A stretch of 64,000 nucleotides of DNA from Sphingomonas sp. BAUL-RG-20F-R05-02 (GTDB taxonomy: Bacteria > Pseudomonadota > Alphaproteobacteria > Sphingomonadales > Sphingomonadaceae): NCBI RefSeq assembly GCF_022662305.1, contig NZ_JAKNQH010000001.1, positions 868,001-932,000 of the forward strand, given 5' to 3'. The notes beneath the pieces are model-generated. The model was given only the letters and a program-made list of their open reading frames with translations. It ran no database searches and was not told the DNA's origin. A program made the translations under genes and the position numbers. Of the stretch, positions 55,981-62,807 are shown in pieces. Each line of letters opens with the position of its first letter. Positions within the stretch are counted from its first letter, which is position 1.

Positions 55981-56346
55981 ATGGACGACGACCGCCTGTG
56001 GAGCTTCGAGCAGAGCCTGTGGACCGAAGGTCCGGACAATTACCGTGAAAAGGTCGATGCCGAGGTGGTGATGGTGCTGCCGCACCCGCCCTTCGTCTAT
56101 CGCGGCGACACGGCGATCGACGCCGTAGCCGCCACACCGGTGTGGGCGCAGGCGGACCTGACCGAGCGGCAGGTCTCCCGACCGCAGGAAGGGCTGATCG
56201 TGATCGGCTACCGCGTCAAGGCGAGCCGCGACGGCGAAGCCTATGAGGCGCATTGTACCTCCACGATCCGCCGGATCGAGCATGAGGTGTGGCGCGTCGT
56301 GCAGCATCAGCAGACGCCGGTTCTGGCCCAGACCGCCAGCAGCTAA
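55981..56346 (+). CDS. NTF2-like (DUF4440/SnoaL-type) protein
   Basis: A 121-residue single-domain protein. It starts DDDRLWSFEQSLWTEGPDNYRE, with VVMVLPHPPFVYRGDTAI in the middle and IVIGYRVKASRDGEAYEAHCTSTIRRIEHEVWRVVQHQQTP at the end: the cone-shaped NTF2 pattern. No catalytic residue pattern is clear, so it may be a binding protein. Ends just before a strong terminator. Confidence 0.82.
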   Translation: MDDDRLWSFEQSLWTEGPDNYREKVDAEVVMVLPHPPFVYRGDTAIDAVAATPVWAQADLTERQVSRPQEGLIVIGYRVKASRDGEAYEAHCTSTIRRIEHEVWRVVQHQQTPVLAQTASS

Positions 56347-56355
56347 CCGCTCGGG

Positions 56356-56384
56356 GCCGGCCACGCGCAGTCGTGGCCGGCTTT
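56356..56384. terminator. Terminator between NTF2-like gene and nucleotidyltransferase
   Basis: A perfect 10-bp stem (GCCGGCCACG / CGTGGCCGGC), 6-base loop and TTT on the plus strand, 10 bases after the NTF2-like stop. The convergent minus-strand HPr-rel-A operon ends at 56383, so the stem may serve both. Confidence 0.8.
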
Positions 56385-57381
56385 AGCGCGCCGCCCCGCG
56401 CCACTTGGTCCACAAGTGCCGCGCGAGCATCGCCGACGGCATCCGTATCCAGTGCGAGCGGATGTAAAACCCCAGCCGCGTGAAGGGTCGGGTCGCCCTG
56501 CCCCAGCTGTCGCGCGCGGTTACGCGGCGCAGGCAGAGGCGATCGCCGGGCGAGAGCGTGGCACCATCACCGTAGAGCGCCGCGGCAAGACGGACCGCGC
56601 GGCTGACCGCGTCGGCGAGGCCGTGATGCTCGGCGCGCTCGACCAGCCCCTCGACCCCATAATCGTCAAGCAGGCAGTGCACGTCCCACAGGTTGCGCAT
56701 TCCGCCCGCCAAATCGCCGTCGGCGAACAGGTGCGCGGCGGCGTGGACGATGACGTCGGCGCGCGAAAGCATCGCCAGACCCGGCCGCAGCGGCATTGCA
56801 TCGGCCAGCAGTGCGTCGGCATCCGGGGTGACGAGAGCGGTGAGCGGCAGGATGGTGTGGTGAACGTCGATCATCCGGTCGCGGTCGCGGTGGATCAGCG
56901 GCGGCAGTTCGTGCATCCAGCGGCGATAATAGGCATCGTCATACGGGTCGGGCTTGACCCATTCCCACCCGGCGGCGAGCAGCGCCTGTTCGACCACATC
57001 CAGATGCGCGTGCGGCACGAGGATATCGAGATCGCCGATCGAGCGCCCCTGCCCGGCGTTAAGCCCGGCGGCGACGAAAGCGGTGCCTTTCAACAGCACC
57101 ACCGGGATCCTAAGCGGTGCCAGTGCGCGCCGTGCCGCCTCCGCCTCCCACAAGGCGAGCGTGCGGCCGTGATCGTGCGAGGCACGCGCATCGGCGAGGA
57201 TGCGCGCCACCGCCGGCGGCATTGCCGCGCCCTGCAAGCGCCACGCCAGCGTGCCGATCATCTGTTCCGCCCGCGCGATGGCGAGGAGTGCGGTCCAACC
57301 GTCCGCATCGAGCGTCGCCGCCTCAGCAGGTGTGCGCATCACGCGGGCGAGCAGCCAGCCGTCGCTCACCGCGCCGTTCAT
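56383..57381 (-). CDS. Nucleotidyltransferase family protein of the HPr-rel-A system
   Basis: A 332-residue protein of the uncharacterised nucleotidyltransferase (PF14907-like) group. The substrate pocket reads VVLLKGTAFVAAGLNAGQGRSIGDLDILVPHAHL (R-S-xx-D-x-D, two acidic residues), followed by DVHHTILPL. I chose the ATG four codons into the frame (57381), where it overlaps the kinase stop as ATGA. Similar proteins are found beside HprK-like kinases in phosphorylated lasso-peptide clusters, where they extend or modify the phosphate. The substrate here is unknown. Last of the four-gene operon. Confidence 0.85.
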   Translation of the reverse strand: MNGAVSDGWLLARVMRTPAEAATLDADGWTALLAIARAEQMIGTLAWRLQGAAMPPAVARILADARASHDHGRTLALWEAEAARRALAPLRIPVVLLKGTAFVAAGLNAGQGRSIGDLDILVPHAHLDVVEQALLAAGWEWVKPDPYDDAYYRRWMHELPPLIHRDRDRMIDVHHTILPLTALVTPDADALLADAMPLRPGLAMLSRADVIVHAAAHLFADGDLAGGMRNLWDVHCLLDDYGVEGLVERAEHHGLADAVSRAVRLAAALYGDGATLSPGDRLCLRRVTARDSWGRATRPFTRLGFYIRSHWIRMPSAMLARHLWTKWRGAAR

Positions 57382-58238
57382 TGGGCGCGCCATGCGGCCT
57401 CGACCTGCGCGAGCGCGGTGGCGGTGTCTGGATAATCGATCGCCTGCGCGGGGATGCTCCGTACCAGCCGGGTAAGCGCATCGAACCCGCGCTCACCCAT
57501 TGCCACGTAATTGGTCGATGCCTGGGTTAGCCGCACGAAGACCTCGCCTGGCGCGACCGGGCGCACATCCGGCGCGAAGCCGTAGCGCGGGAACAGCAGC
57601 AGCGCCGGCGTGCCGGGCGTGTCCATCGCCGCGACCGCGCGCGCATCGGGGACGAGGTGGCGGATCGCGCCCTTCGGCGTGCCCTCCAGCAAGGGGCCGA
57701 ACCGCGCACCGGGCAGCGCCGCCTCGACCGCCGGGATCGCGGCGTTCTTCAGGCTGACGAGCCGCGGGAAGGCATGGACGGCGCCGGTCACCGGGTCGAT
57801 CAGCGCGAACTCGTCCCCCATGAAACGCCAGCCGGCCTGCGACAGCAACGCCGCCAGCGTCGATTTGCCCGAGCCGGACTCGCCCGTCATCAGCAGCACG
57901 CGCCCGTCACGCTCAACAGCCGATGCGTGGAGCAGCAGATAGCGCCGCTGGCCGAGCGCCATTTGCAGGTTCATCGCCATCTCGGCGGCGAGCAACCCCT
58001 GCGCGAGCGGTAGCGGCGCGGCGTCGGGCAGCACGAAGTCGCCCCCCAGCATCACCGCCGGGCGGATCACCCGCCGCCACGGGCGCGCGGCGAACAGCCG
58101 CACGGTGAAATCGGGCACGCCGTCGTCGGGCTTCGGGTAGCCGGCATACAGCGTTTCAAGCTGGCGGATAGGCGCGCGCCAGTCCGAACCGACACGAAAG
58201 CCGACCGGGCCGATCCGCACCGTGAAGACATGCCTCAC
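57378..58238 (-). CDS. HprK-related kinase A
   Basis: A 286-residue P-loop kinase related to HPr kinase/phosphorylase. The Walker A motif is GESGSGKST (residues 119-127), preceded by LLLHASAVERDGRV with the catalytic His104, and followed by WRFMGDEFALID, the acidic motif. Residues 150-200 (FPRLVSLKNAAIPAVEAALP) resemble the HprK C-domain. The N-domain is unlike HPr kinases. No HPr gene is nearby. GTG start (58238) overlaps the PqqD-like stop as GTGA. In lasso-peptide clusters homologous kinases phosphorylate the precursor's C-terminus; here the target is unknown. Confidence 0.88.
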   Translation of the reverse strand: MRHVFTVRIGPVGFRVGSDWRAPIRQLETLYAGYPKPDDGVPDFTVRLFAARPWRRVIRPAVMLGGDFVLPDAAPLPLAQGLLAAEMAMNLQMALGQRRYLLLHASAVERDGRVLLMTGESGSGKSTLAALLSQAGWRFMGDEFALIDPVTGAVHAFPRLVSLKNAAIPAVEAALPGARFGPLLEGTPKGAIRHLVPDARAVAAMDTPGTPALLLFPRYGFAPDVRPVAPGEVFVRLTQASTNYVAMGERGFDALTRLVRSIPAQAIDYPDTATALAQVEAAWRAQ

Positions 58239-58525
58239 GCGGTGCTGACCAATCCGGCGGCGACGAGTTCGTCGAGCCGCGCGGCGAGTGCGTCTTCGTC
58301 CGCATCGAGCAGATCGTAGTCCTGCGCGAGCCGCACGATCAGCCCGGTAAGCGTCAGTCCGGCAGGTGCCAGCGCGGCCAGGATTTCGGGTGCCGGCGGT
58401 GCGACGAGGTGGGTAATGCCCGACGCGCGGTGATAGATCGCGGTGAAGGCGTCGAGCGGGACGATGCGCAGCACGTCGGGCGACGCGGCGTGGTAGACCG
58501 GATCGTGTTCGGCAGGACCAGACAC
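58235..58525 (-). CDS. PqqD-like protein of the HPr-rel-A system
   Basis: A 96-residue protein with the PqqD-like winged-helix pattern: HAASPDVLRIVPLDAFTAIYHRASGITHLVAPPAPEILAAL, then LTGLIVRLAQDYDL, then ARLDELVAAGLV. In PQQ and many RiPP pathways this fold binds the leader of a precursor peptide. GTG start (58525), 4 bases after the Tat-signal gene stop, and overlapping the kinase gene, so translation of all is coupled. Confidence 0.85.
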   Translation of the reverse strand: MSGPAEHDPVYHAASPDVLRIVPLDAFTAIYHRASGITHLVAPPAPEILAALAPAGLTLTGLIVRLAQDYDLLDADEDALAARLDELVAAGLVSTA

Positions 58526-58529
58526 GGCG

Positions 58530-58940
58530 TCAGCCGCGCGGCATCTGCAACGATGCGAAACAGGTGAAGCCGCTCGTTCCCGAATGAAGGTTGCGGACGT
58601 AGTTCATATATGCCTGGCTGCGTTCATACTCCACGCCGGGCAGGTTGCCGCCGGCCAACGCCTGCTTGACGTCCTGACCCTTGAGCGGCCGGGTCGGCGG
58701 GGCGAAGGCACCGGCGGTGCCGCTGTTCACCACCGAGCCATCCGCGGCGATCCAGCCGGCACGGCGGCTCGGATCGGGTACGGGGATCGAACAATGCACG
58801 ATCGACACCGCCGTCGCGGCGAGCGCGGGGCGGATCGACACGATCGCGCTCGCGCCGACCGCGCCGATCATCAGCGCGCGCCGGCTGGTCGCGCCACCGC
58901 GCTCCGCGTCTTCGTTCCGCTGTTCCGGCTCTTCGCTCAT
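58530..58940 (-). CDS. Tat-signal protein heading the HPr-rel-A operon, candidate substrate
   Basis: A 136-residue exported protein. The twin-arginine motif is TSRRALM (R20-R21) ahead of IGAVGASAIVSIRPALAA. The mature part has only two cysteines, C50 (SIVHCSIP) and C127 (GFTCFASLQMPRG), which could form a disulfide. A Pro/Gly-rich middle (TGAFAPPTRPLKG type) and ...GVEYERSQAYMNYVRNLHSGTSG precede a short C-terminus. Start ATG 58940 has AAGGA 6 bases upstream. I know no named family. Position first in the operon, before a PqqD-like protein and kinase, makes it a possible modification substrate; this is inference. Confidence 0.7.
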   Translation of the reverse strand: MSEEPEQRNEDAERGGATSRRALMIGAVGASAIVSIRPALAATAVSIVHCSIPVPDPSRRAGWIAADGSVVNSGTAGAFAPPTRPLKGQDVKQALAGGNLPGVEYERSQAYMNYVRNLHSGTSGFTCFASLQMPRG

Positions 58941-59068
58941 CCACGATCCTTTATCCCGCAAGCCCTTTCACATTCGCAAAACGCTGGCAAGCAAGGCTAT
59001 CGCGGTTAACGATGTTTAGACTAGGGCGACGTTCCGGATTGGGGCATGACGGGCGGGTGAGACGGGCA

Positions 59069-60286
59069 ATGATCAACGGCTTCGGTCTCCGCACATTGGC
59101 GGCACTCGCGATCGTCCTCGTCGCGGCGTGCGCGGTGTTCCTGCTCGGCGACATACAGGCGACGCTGGTGATGCTGGTCGGCGGGGTTGCCGCCGTGCTC
59201 GCCGCCGTCGGCACGGGCGACGACGCGGACGGGGCGGAAGCGCCAGCCCCGCCGCTTGCGCTCGCCGACCCGATCCCGACGGTGATTGGCGCGATCGTCG
59301 AGCCGATCCTGATCGTCACCGGCGGTCAGGTCAGCCATGCCAACGATGCGGCGCGCGCGCTGCTGGGCGGGCATATCGTCGGGCAGGACGTGCGGCTGGC
59401 GATCCGGCATCCCGGCGCGGCCGAGCGGCTTATGAGCCCGCCCTCAGACGTGCGGCAACCCTCGGTCAATCTCGTCGGGCTTGGCGCGCGCGAACAGCGC
59501 TGGGAAATGCGGATCGGCGACACTCCAGACGGGCAGCGCATCGTCCACCTGATCGACCAGACCGGCAGTTACGCGGCGGAGCGGATGCGCGTCGATTTCG
59601 TCGCCAACGCAAGCCACGAACTGCGCACCCCGCTCGCCTCGATCCTCGGCTATATCGAGACGTTGGGCGACGAGGCGGGCGACGAGAAGGGCCTGCGCGA
59701 CCGGTTCCTCAAGATCATGTTCGACGAGGCGCGGCGGATGCAGCGGCTGGTCGAGGATCTCATCTCGCTGTCGCGGATCGAGGCGGAGAAATACCGCCTC
59801 CCCGACCGCGCGGTCGATCTCGCCGGGCTGATCGCCGAGGTACGCGGCAGCATCCTCGACGCGCAGGGCGAAGGTGGCGCGCCGATCGTGGCGGAGGTGG
59901 CGGCGGACGTGCCGCCGGTGTCCGGCGACCGCGCGCAATTAAGTCAGGTGCTGCATAATCTGGTCGGCAACGCGCGCAAATACGGGCGCAAAGGCGCGTC
60001 CGTCACCATCCTGCTTGAACAGCACGCCACCGGCATGGTGCGCCTCGCGGTGCGGGACGAAGGCGACGGGATTGCGCCTGAACATATCCCGCGCCTGACC
60101 GAACGCTTCTATCGCGTCGACCCTGGCCGCAGCCGCGCGGCGGGCGGGACCGGGCTCGGCCTTGCGATCGTCAAGCACATCGTCGAGCGGCATCGCGGGC
60201 GGCTCGATATCGAAAGCGTACAGGGGCACGGCACGACGGTGACGGTGCTGATCCCGGCGCACGGAAACGCTGTCATAAAACGGTAA
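59069..60286 (+). CDS. phoR: Phosphate-sensing histidine kinase PhoR
   Basis: A ~405-residue kinase of the PhoR group. Two N-terminal membrane helices (LRTLAALAIVLVAACAVFLL and IQATLVMLVGGVAAVLAAV) are followed by a PAS-like part (PTVIGAIVEPILIVTGGQVSHANDAARALL). The H-box is ASHELRTPLASILGYIETL, and the ATPase carries VLHNLVGNARKYG, RDEGDGIAPEHIPRLTERFYRVD and AAGGTGLGLAIVKHIVERHRGRL. The ERFYRVDPGRSR signature and the adjacent pst genes support PhoR. ATG 59069 chosen; an earlier frame is open without homology. phoB lies outside the window. Confidence 0.93.
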   Translation: MINGFGLRTLAALAIVLVAACAVFLLGDIQATLVMLVGGVAAVLAAVGTGDDADGAEAPAPPLALADPIPTVIGAIVEPILIVTGGQVSHANDAARALLGGHIVGQDVRLAIRHPGAAERLMSPPSDVRQPSVNLVGLGAREQRWEMRIGDTPDGQRIVHLIDQTGSYAAERMRVDFVANASHELRTPLASILGYIETLGDEAGDEKGLRDRFLKIMFDEARRMQRLVEDLISLSRIEAEKYRLPDRAVDLAGLIAEVRGSILDAQGEGGAPIVAEVAADVPPVSGDRAQLSQVLHNLVGNARKYGRKGASVTILLEQHATGMVRLAVRDEGDGIAPEHIPRLTERFYRVDPGRSRAAGGTGLGLAIVKHIVERHRGRLDIESVQGHGTTVTVLIPAHGNAVIKR

Positions 60287-60298
60287 CCGAACCGTCAC
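60270..60298 (+). promoter_or_regulatory. Pho box (PhoB-binding repeats) upstream of pstS
   Basis: Three 7-base repeats at 11-base intervals: CTGTCAT (60270-60276), CGGTAAC (60281-60287) and CCGTCAC (60292-60298), separated by AAAA and CGAA. The first is a perfect Pho-box half-site. It overlaps the 3' end of phoR and lies 71 bases before pstS, so PhoB likely activates pst transcription from inside phoR. Confidence 0.82.
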
Positions 60299-60368
60299 AC
60301 AGACGGGCCTCGCGGGTGCTAGCGCATCCGTTCGGGGACGATCAACGACCCGCTTGGGAGACGTCCTC

Positions 60369-61424
60369 ATGCACGGAAGGGTTGCGATTGTCGCCGCGTC
60401 AGCGCTCGCGATCCTGCTGTACGGCTGTACCGACGAGGCCGATGGTGGCGGCATGGGATCGCGCGACCAGATCAAGGTGGTCGGTTCCTCCACTGTGTTC
60501 CCCTTCACCACCGTCGTCGCCGAACAGTTCGTGGAGCAGACGCCGGGCGTGAAATCGCCGGTGATCGAGTCGACCGGTACCGGCGGTGGCATGAGATTGT
60601 TCTGCGCGGGCATCGGTGCCGCGCATCCCGATCTAGAGGATGCCTCACGCCGGATGACCGCGGCGGAATATGCCCGCTGCAAGGCTAACGGCGTGAACGG
60701 CGTGATCGAGGTGCAGGTCGGCGTCGACGGCATCGCCTTTGCCGAAGCGAAGAACGGGCCGGGCCTGCGGCTGACGGTCGCCGATCTGTACCGCGCGATG
60801 GGGGCGGCCCCCGATGGCAAACCCAATAGCGCGCGCGTGTGGCACGACGTGAACCCGGCGCTGCCCGCCACGCCGATCCAGATCTACGGCCCGCCCGCCA
60901 CGAGCGGCACGCGCGACGCGCTCGCCGCGCTGATCCTCGCGCGCGGTTGCGAGGGCGTGCACCCGGAACTGACCGCGTTGAAGCTGCGCGACCCCGATGC
61001 TTTCGCGCAACGCTGCACGCGCATCCGCGAGGATGGCGCCTATGTCGACGCGGGCGAGAACGACAATCTCATTGTCCAGAAGCTGCAGGCTAATCCCGAT
61101 GCGATCGGCATCTTCGGCTATTCGTATCTGGAGCAGAACCGCGACAAGCTGAACGGCATCGCCATCGATGGCGTGGCGCCGACCTATGCGACGATCGCGC
61201 AGAACCGCTACCCCGGTTCGCGGCCGCTCTACCTGTACGTCAAGAAGGCGCATCTCGGCGCGATCCGGGGCTTGCGAGAATATCTCAGGCTATACGCCAC
61301 ATTGTGGAACCCGGATGGGCCGTTGATCGCCAAGGGGCTGATCGCCTCGCCTGCCGACGTGCGCGCCCGCGCCGCCGCGATCGTGGCGGGCGAGACGCCG
61401 CTCGATCCGCGCCAGTTGCACTGA
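60369..61424 (+). CDS. pstS: Phosphate ABC transporter substrate-binding lipoprotein
   Basis: A 351-residue periplasmic phosphate-binding protein. Signal sequence with lipobox LLYGC (RVAIVAASALAILLYGC) predicts a lipid anchor. Phosphate-pocket residues appear in VVGSSTVFPFTTVVAEQFV, ESTGTGGGMRLFCAG and PPATSGTRDALAALI. GGGAG site 9 bases before ATG 60369; an upstream TTG is possible. Two cysteine pairs in the mature protein (LFCAGIG, YARCKAN, RGCEGV, QRCTRI) suggest disulfides. First gene of the pst set, after the Pho box. Confidence 0.93.
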   Translation: MHGRVAIVAASALAILLYGCTDEADGGGMGSRDQIKVVGSSTVFPFTTVVAEQFVEQTPGVKSPVIESTGTGGGMRLFCAGIGAAHPDLEDASRRMTAAEYARCKANGVNGVIEVQVGVDGIAFAEAKNGPGLRLTVADLYRAMGAAPDGKPNSARVWHDVNPALPATPIQIYGPPATSGTRDALAALILARGCEGVHPELTALKLRDPDAFAQRCTRIREDGAYVDAGENDNLIVQKLQANPDAIGIFGYSYLEQNRDKLNGIAIDGVAPTYATIAQNRYPGSRPLYLYVKKAHLGAIRGLREYLRLYATLWNPDGPLIAKGLIASPADVRARAAAIVAGETPLDPRQLH

Positions 61425-61430
61425 CCGGCC

Positions 61431-62807
61431 GTGTCGTTCCTCATCCTTTTCTTCTTGATCGCGGGGGTTGGCCTGATCGCCTGGCTGGCGGCGCGGATGC
61501 GCGCGACGCGGTTCCGCCGCGCGAGCAAGGCACGCTTCAGTTCGCTGCCGTCGCACCACGGCGGCTTCGTGGCGATCGCGACGGTGCTGCCGGCCGCGAT
61601 CTTCCTGGCGGTGTGGGCGTCCTGCGCGCCCGGCCTCGTTACCGACCGGGTGGTGCACCAGCCCGCCGCCGTGCACCTGCCGCCACCCGGGTTTGAGCGG
61701 GCGGCGATCCTGTCGGAAGCGCGCGAACTGGCGCGTAGCAACGGCTTCGGCACGCCAAGCCCGCTCGCGGTGACGCTCGCCCCCGCCTATGCCGCCGCGC
61801 AAACGCGGGCGAACTGGATCGGCGGCAGCGTCGCGTTGCTGCTCGCCATCGCGTTCGGGCTGTGGGCGTTCACCCGCGTCGGCCCGAGGTTCGCCGCGCG
61901 CACGCAGATCGAGCGGCTCATCATGGCGCTGCTGCTCGCCGCCGCGCTGGTCGCGATCGTGACGACGATGGGGATTGTCGTTTCGCTGCTGTTCGAATCG
62001 GCACGGTTCTTCGGCATGGTGCCGATCGGCGACTTCCTGTTCGGCACGCACTGGAGCCCGCAGGTGGTCGACCCACGCGACCCGGGCGCCTCGCTCGGCG
62101 CGGTGCCGTTGTTCTGGGGGACGTTCTTCATCGGTGCGGTGATCGCGATGATCGTGGCGATCCCGCTCGGTCTGATGAGTGCCATCTACCTCACTCAATA
62201 TGCCACCCCGCACGTGCGGCGCTGGGTCAAGCCGGTGATCGAGGTGCTCGCTGGCGTGCCGACCGTGGTGTACGGCTATTTCGCCGCGCTGACGGTGGCG
62301 CCGCTGGTGCGCGATGCCGCCGTCGCGATAGGCATACGCTGGGCGAGTTCGGAAAGCGCGCTCGCCGCCGGCTTGGTGATGGGGATCATGATCATCCCGT
62401 TCGTCTCGTCGATGGCGGACGATTCGTTCACCGCCGTGCCACCGGCGATGCGCGACGGCAGCTTGGCGATGGGCGCGACGCAATCCGAGACGATCCGCCG
62501 CGTGCTGCTGCCCGCCGCCCTGCCCGGCGTGGTCGGCGGGGTGCTGCTCGCCGTATCCCGCGCGATCGGCGAGACGATGATCGTGGTGATGGCGGCATCG
62601 GGCGTGGCGACGCTGACGCTCAACCCGCTGGCACCCGCCACCACCGTCACCAAGCAGATCGTCGACCTGCTCACCGGCGAGGCGGAGTTCGACAGCCCCA
62701 AGACGTTGGCCGCCTTCGCGCTCGGCCTCACGCTGTTCGTCATCACCTTCCTGCTCAACATCGTCGCGCTCACCGTGGTGAAGCGCTACCGGGAGGCATA
62801 TGACTGA
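61431..62807 (+). CDS. pstC: Phosphate ABC transporter permease PstC
   Basis: A 458-residue inner-membrane permease. It is longer than E. coli PstC because of an N-terminal hydrophobic extension (two helices before about residue 65, with a periplasmic loop to about 120). The permease domain contains FLFGTHWSPQVVD, LGAVPLFWGTFFIGAVIAMI and the cytoplasmic coupling loop AMRDGSLAMGATQSETIRRVLLPAALPGV. GTG start 6 bases past pstS; overlaps pstA by 8 bases. Confidence 0.93.
   Translation: MSFLILFFLIAGVGLIAWLAARMRATRFRRASKARFSSLPSHHGGFVAIATVLPAAIFLAVWASCAPGLVTDRVVHQPAAVHLPPPGFERAAILSEARELARSNGFGTPSPLAVTLAPAYAAAQTRANWIGGSVALLLAIAFGLWAFTRVGPRFAARTQIERLIMALLLAAALVAIVTTMGIVVSLLFESARFFGMVPIGDFLFGTHWSPQVVDPRDPGASLGAVPLFWGTFFIGAVIAMIVAIPLGLMSAIYLTQYATPHVRRWVKPVIEVLAGVPTVVYGYFAALTVAPLVRDAAVAIGIRWASSESALAAGLVMGIMIIPFVSSMADDSFTAVPPAMRDGSLAMGATQSETIRRVLLPAALPGVVGGVLLAVSRAIGETMIVVMAASGVATLTLNPLAPATTVTKQIVDLLTGEAEFDSPKTLAAFALGLTLFVITFLLNIVALTVVKRYREAYD

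Noticed and set aside
56383..58940. A complete lasso-peptide biosynthesis cluster
   Set aside because: The kinase, PqqD-like protein and nucleotidyltransferase are shared with such clusters, but no asparagine-synthetase-like cyclase, transglutaminase-type leader peptidase or short precursor is found in or near the operon.
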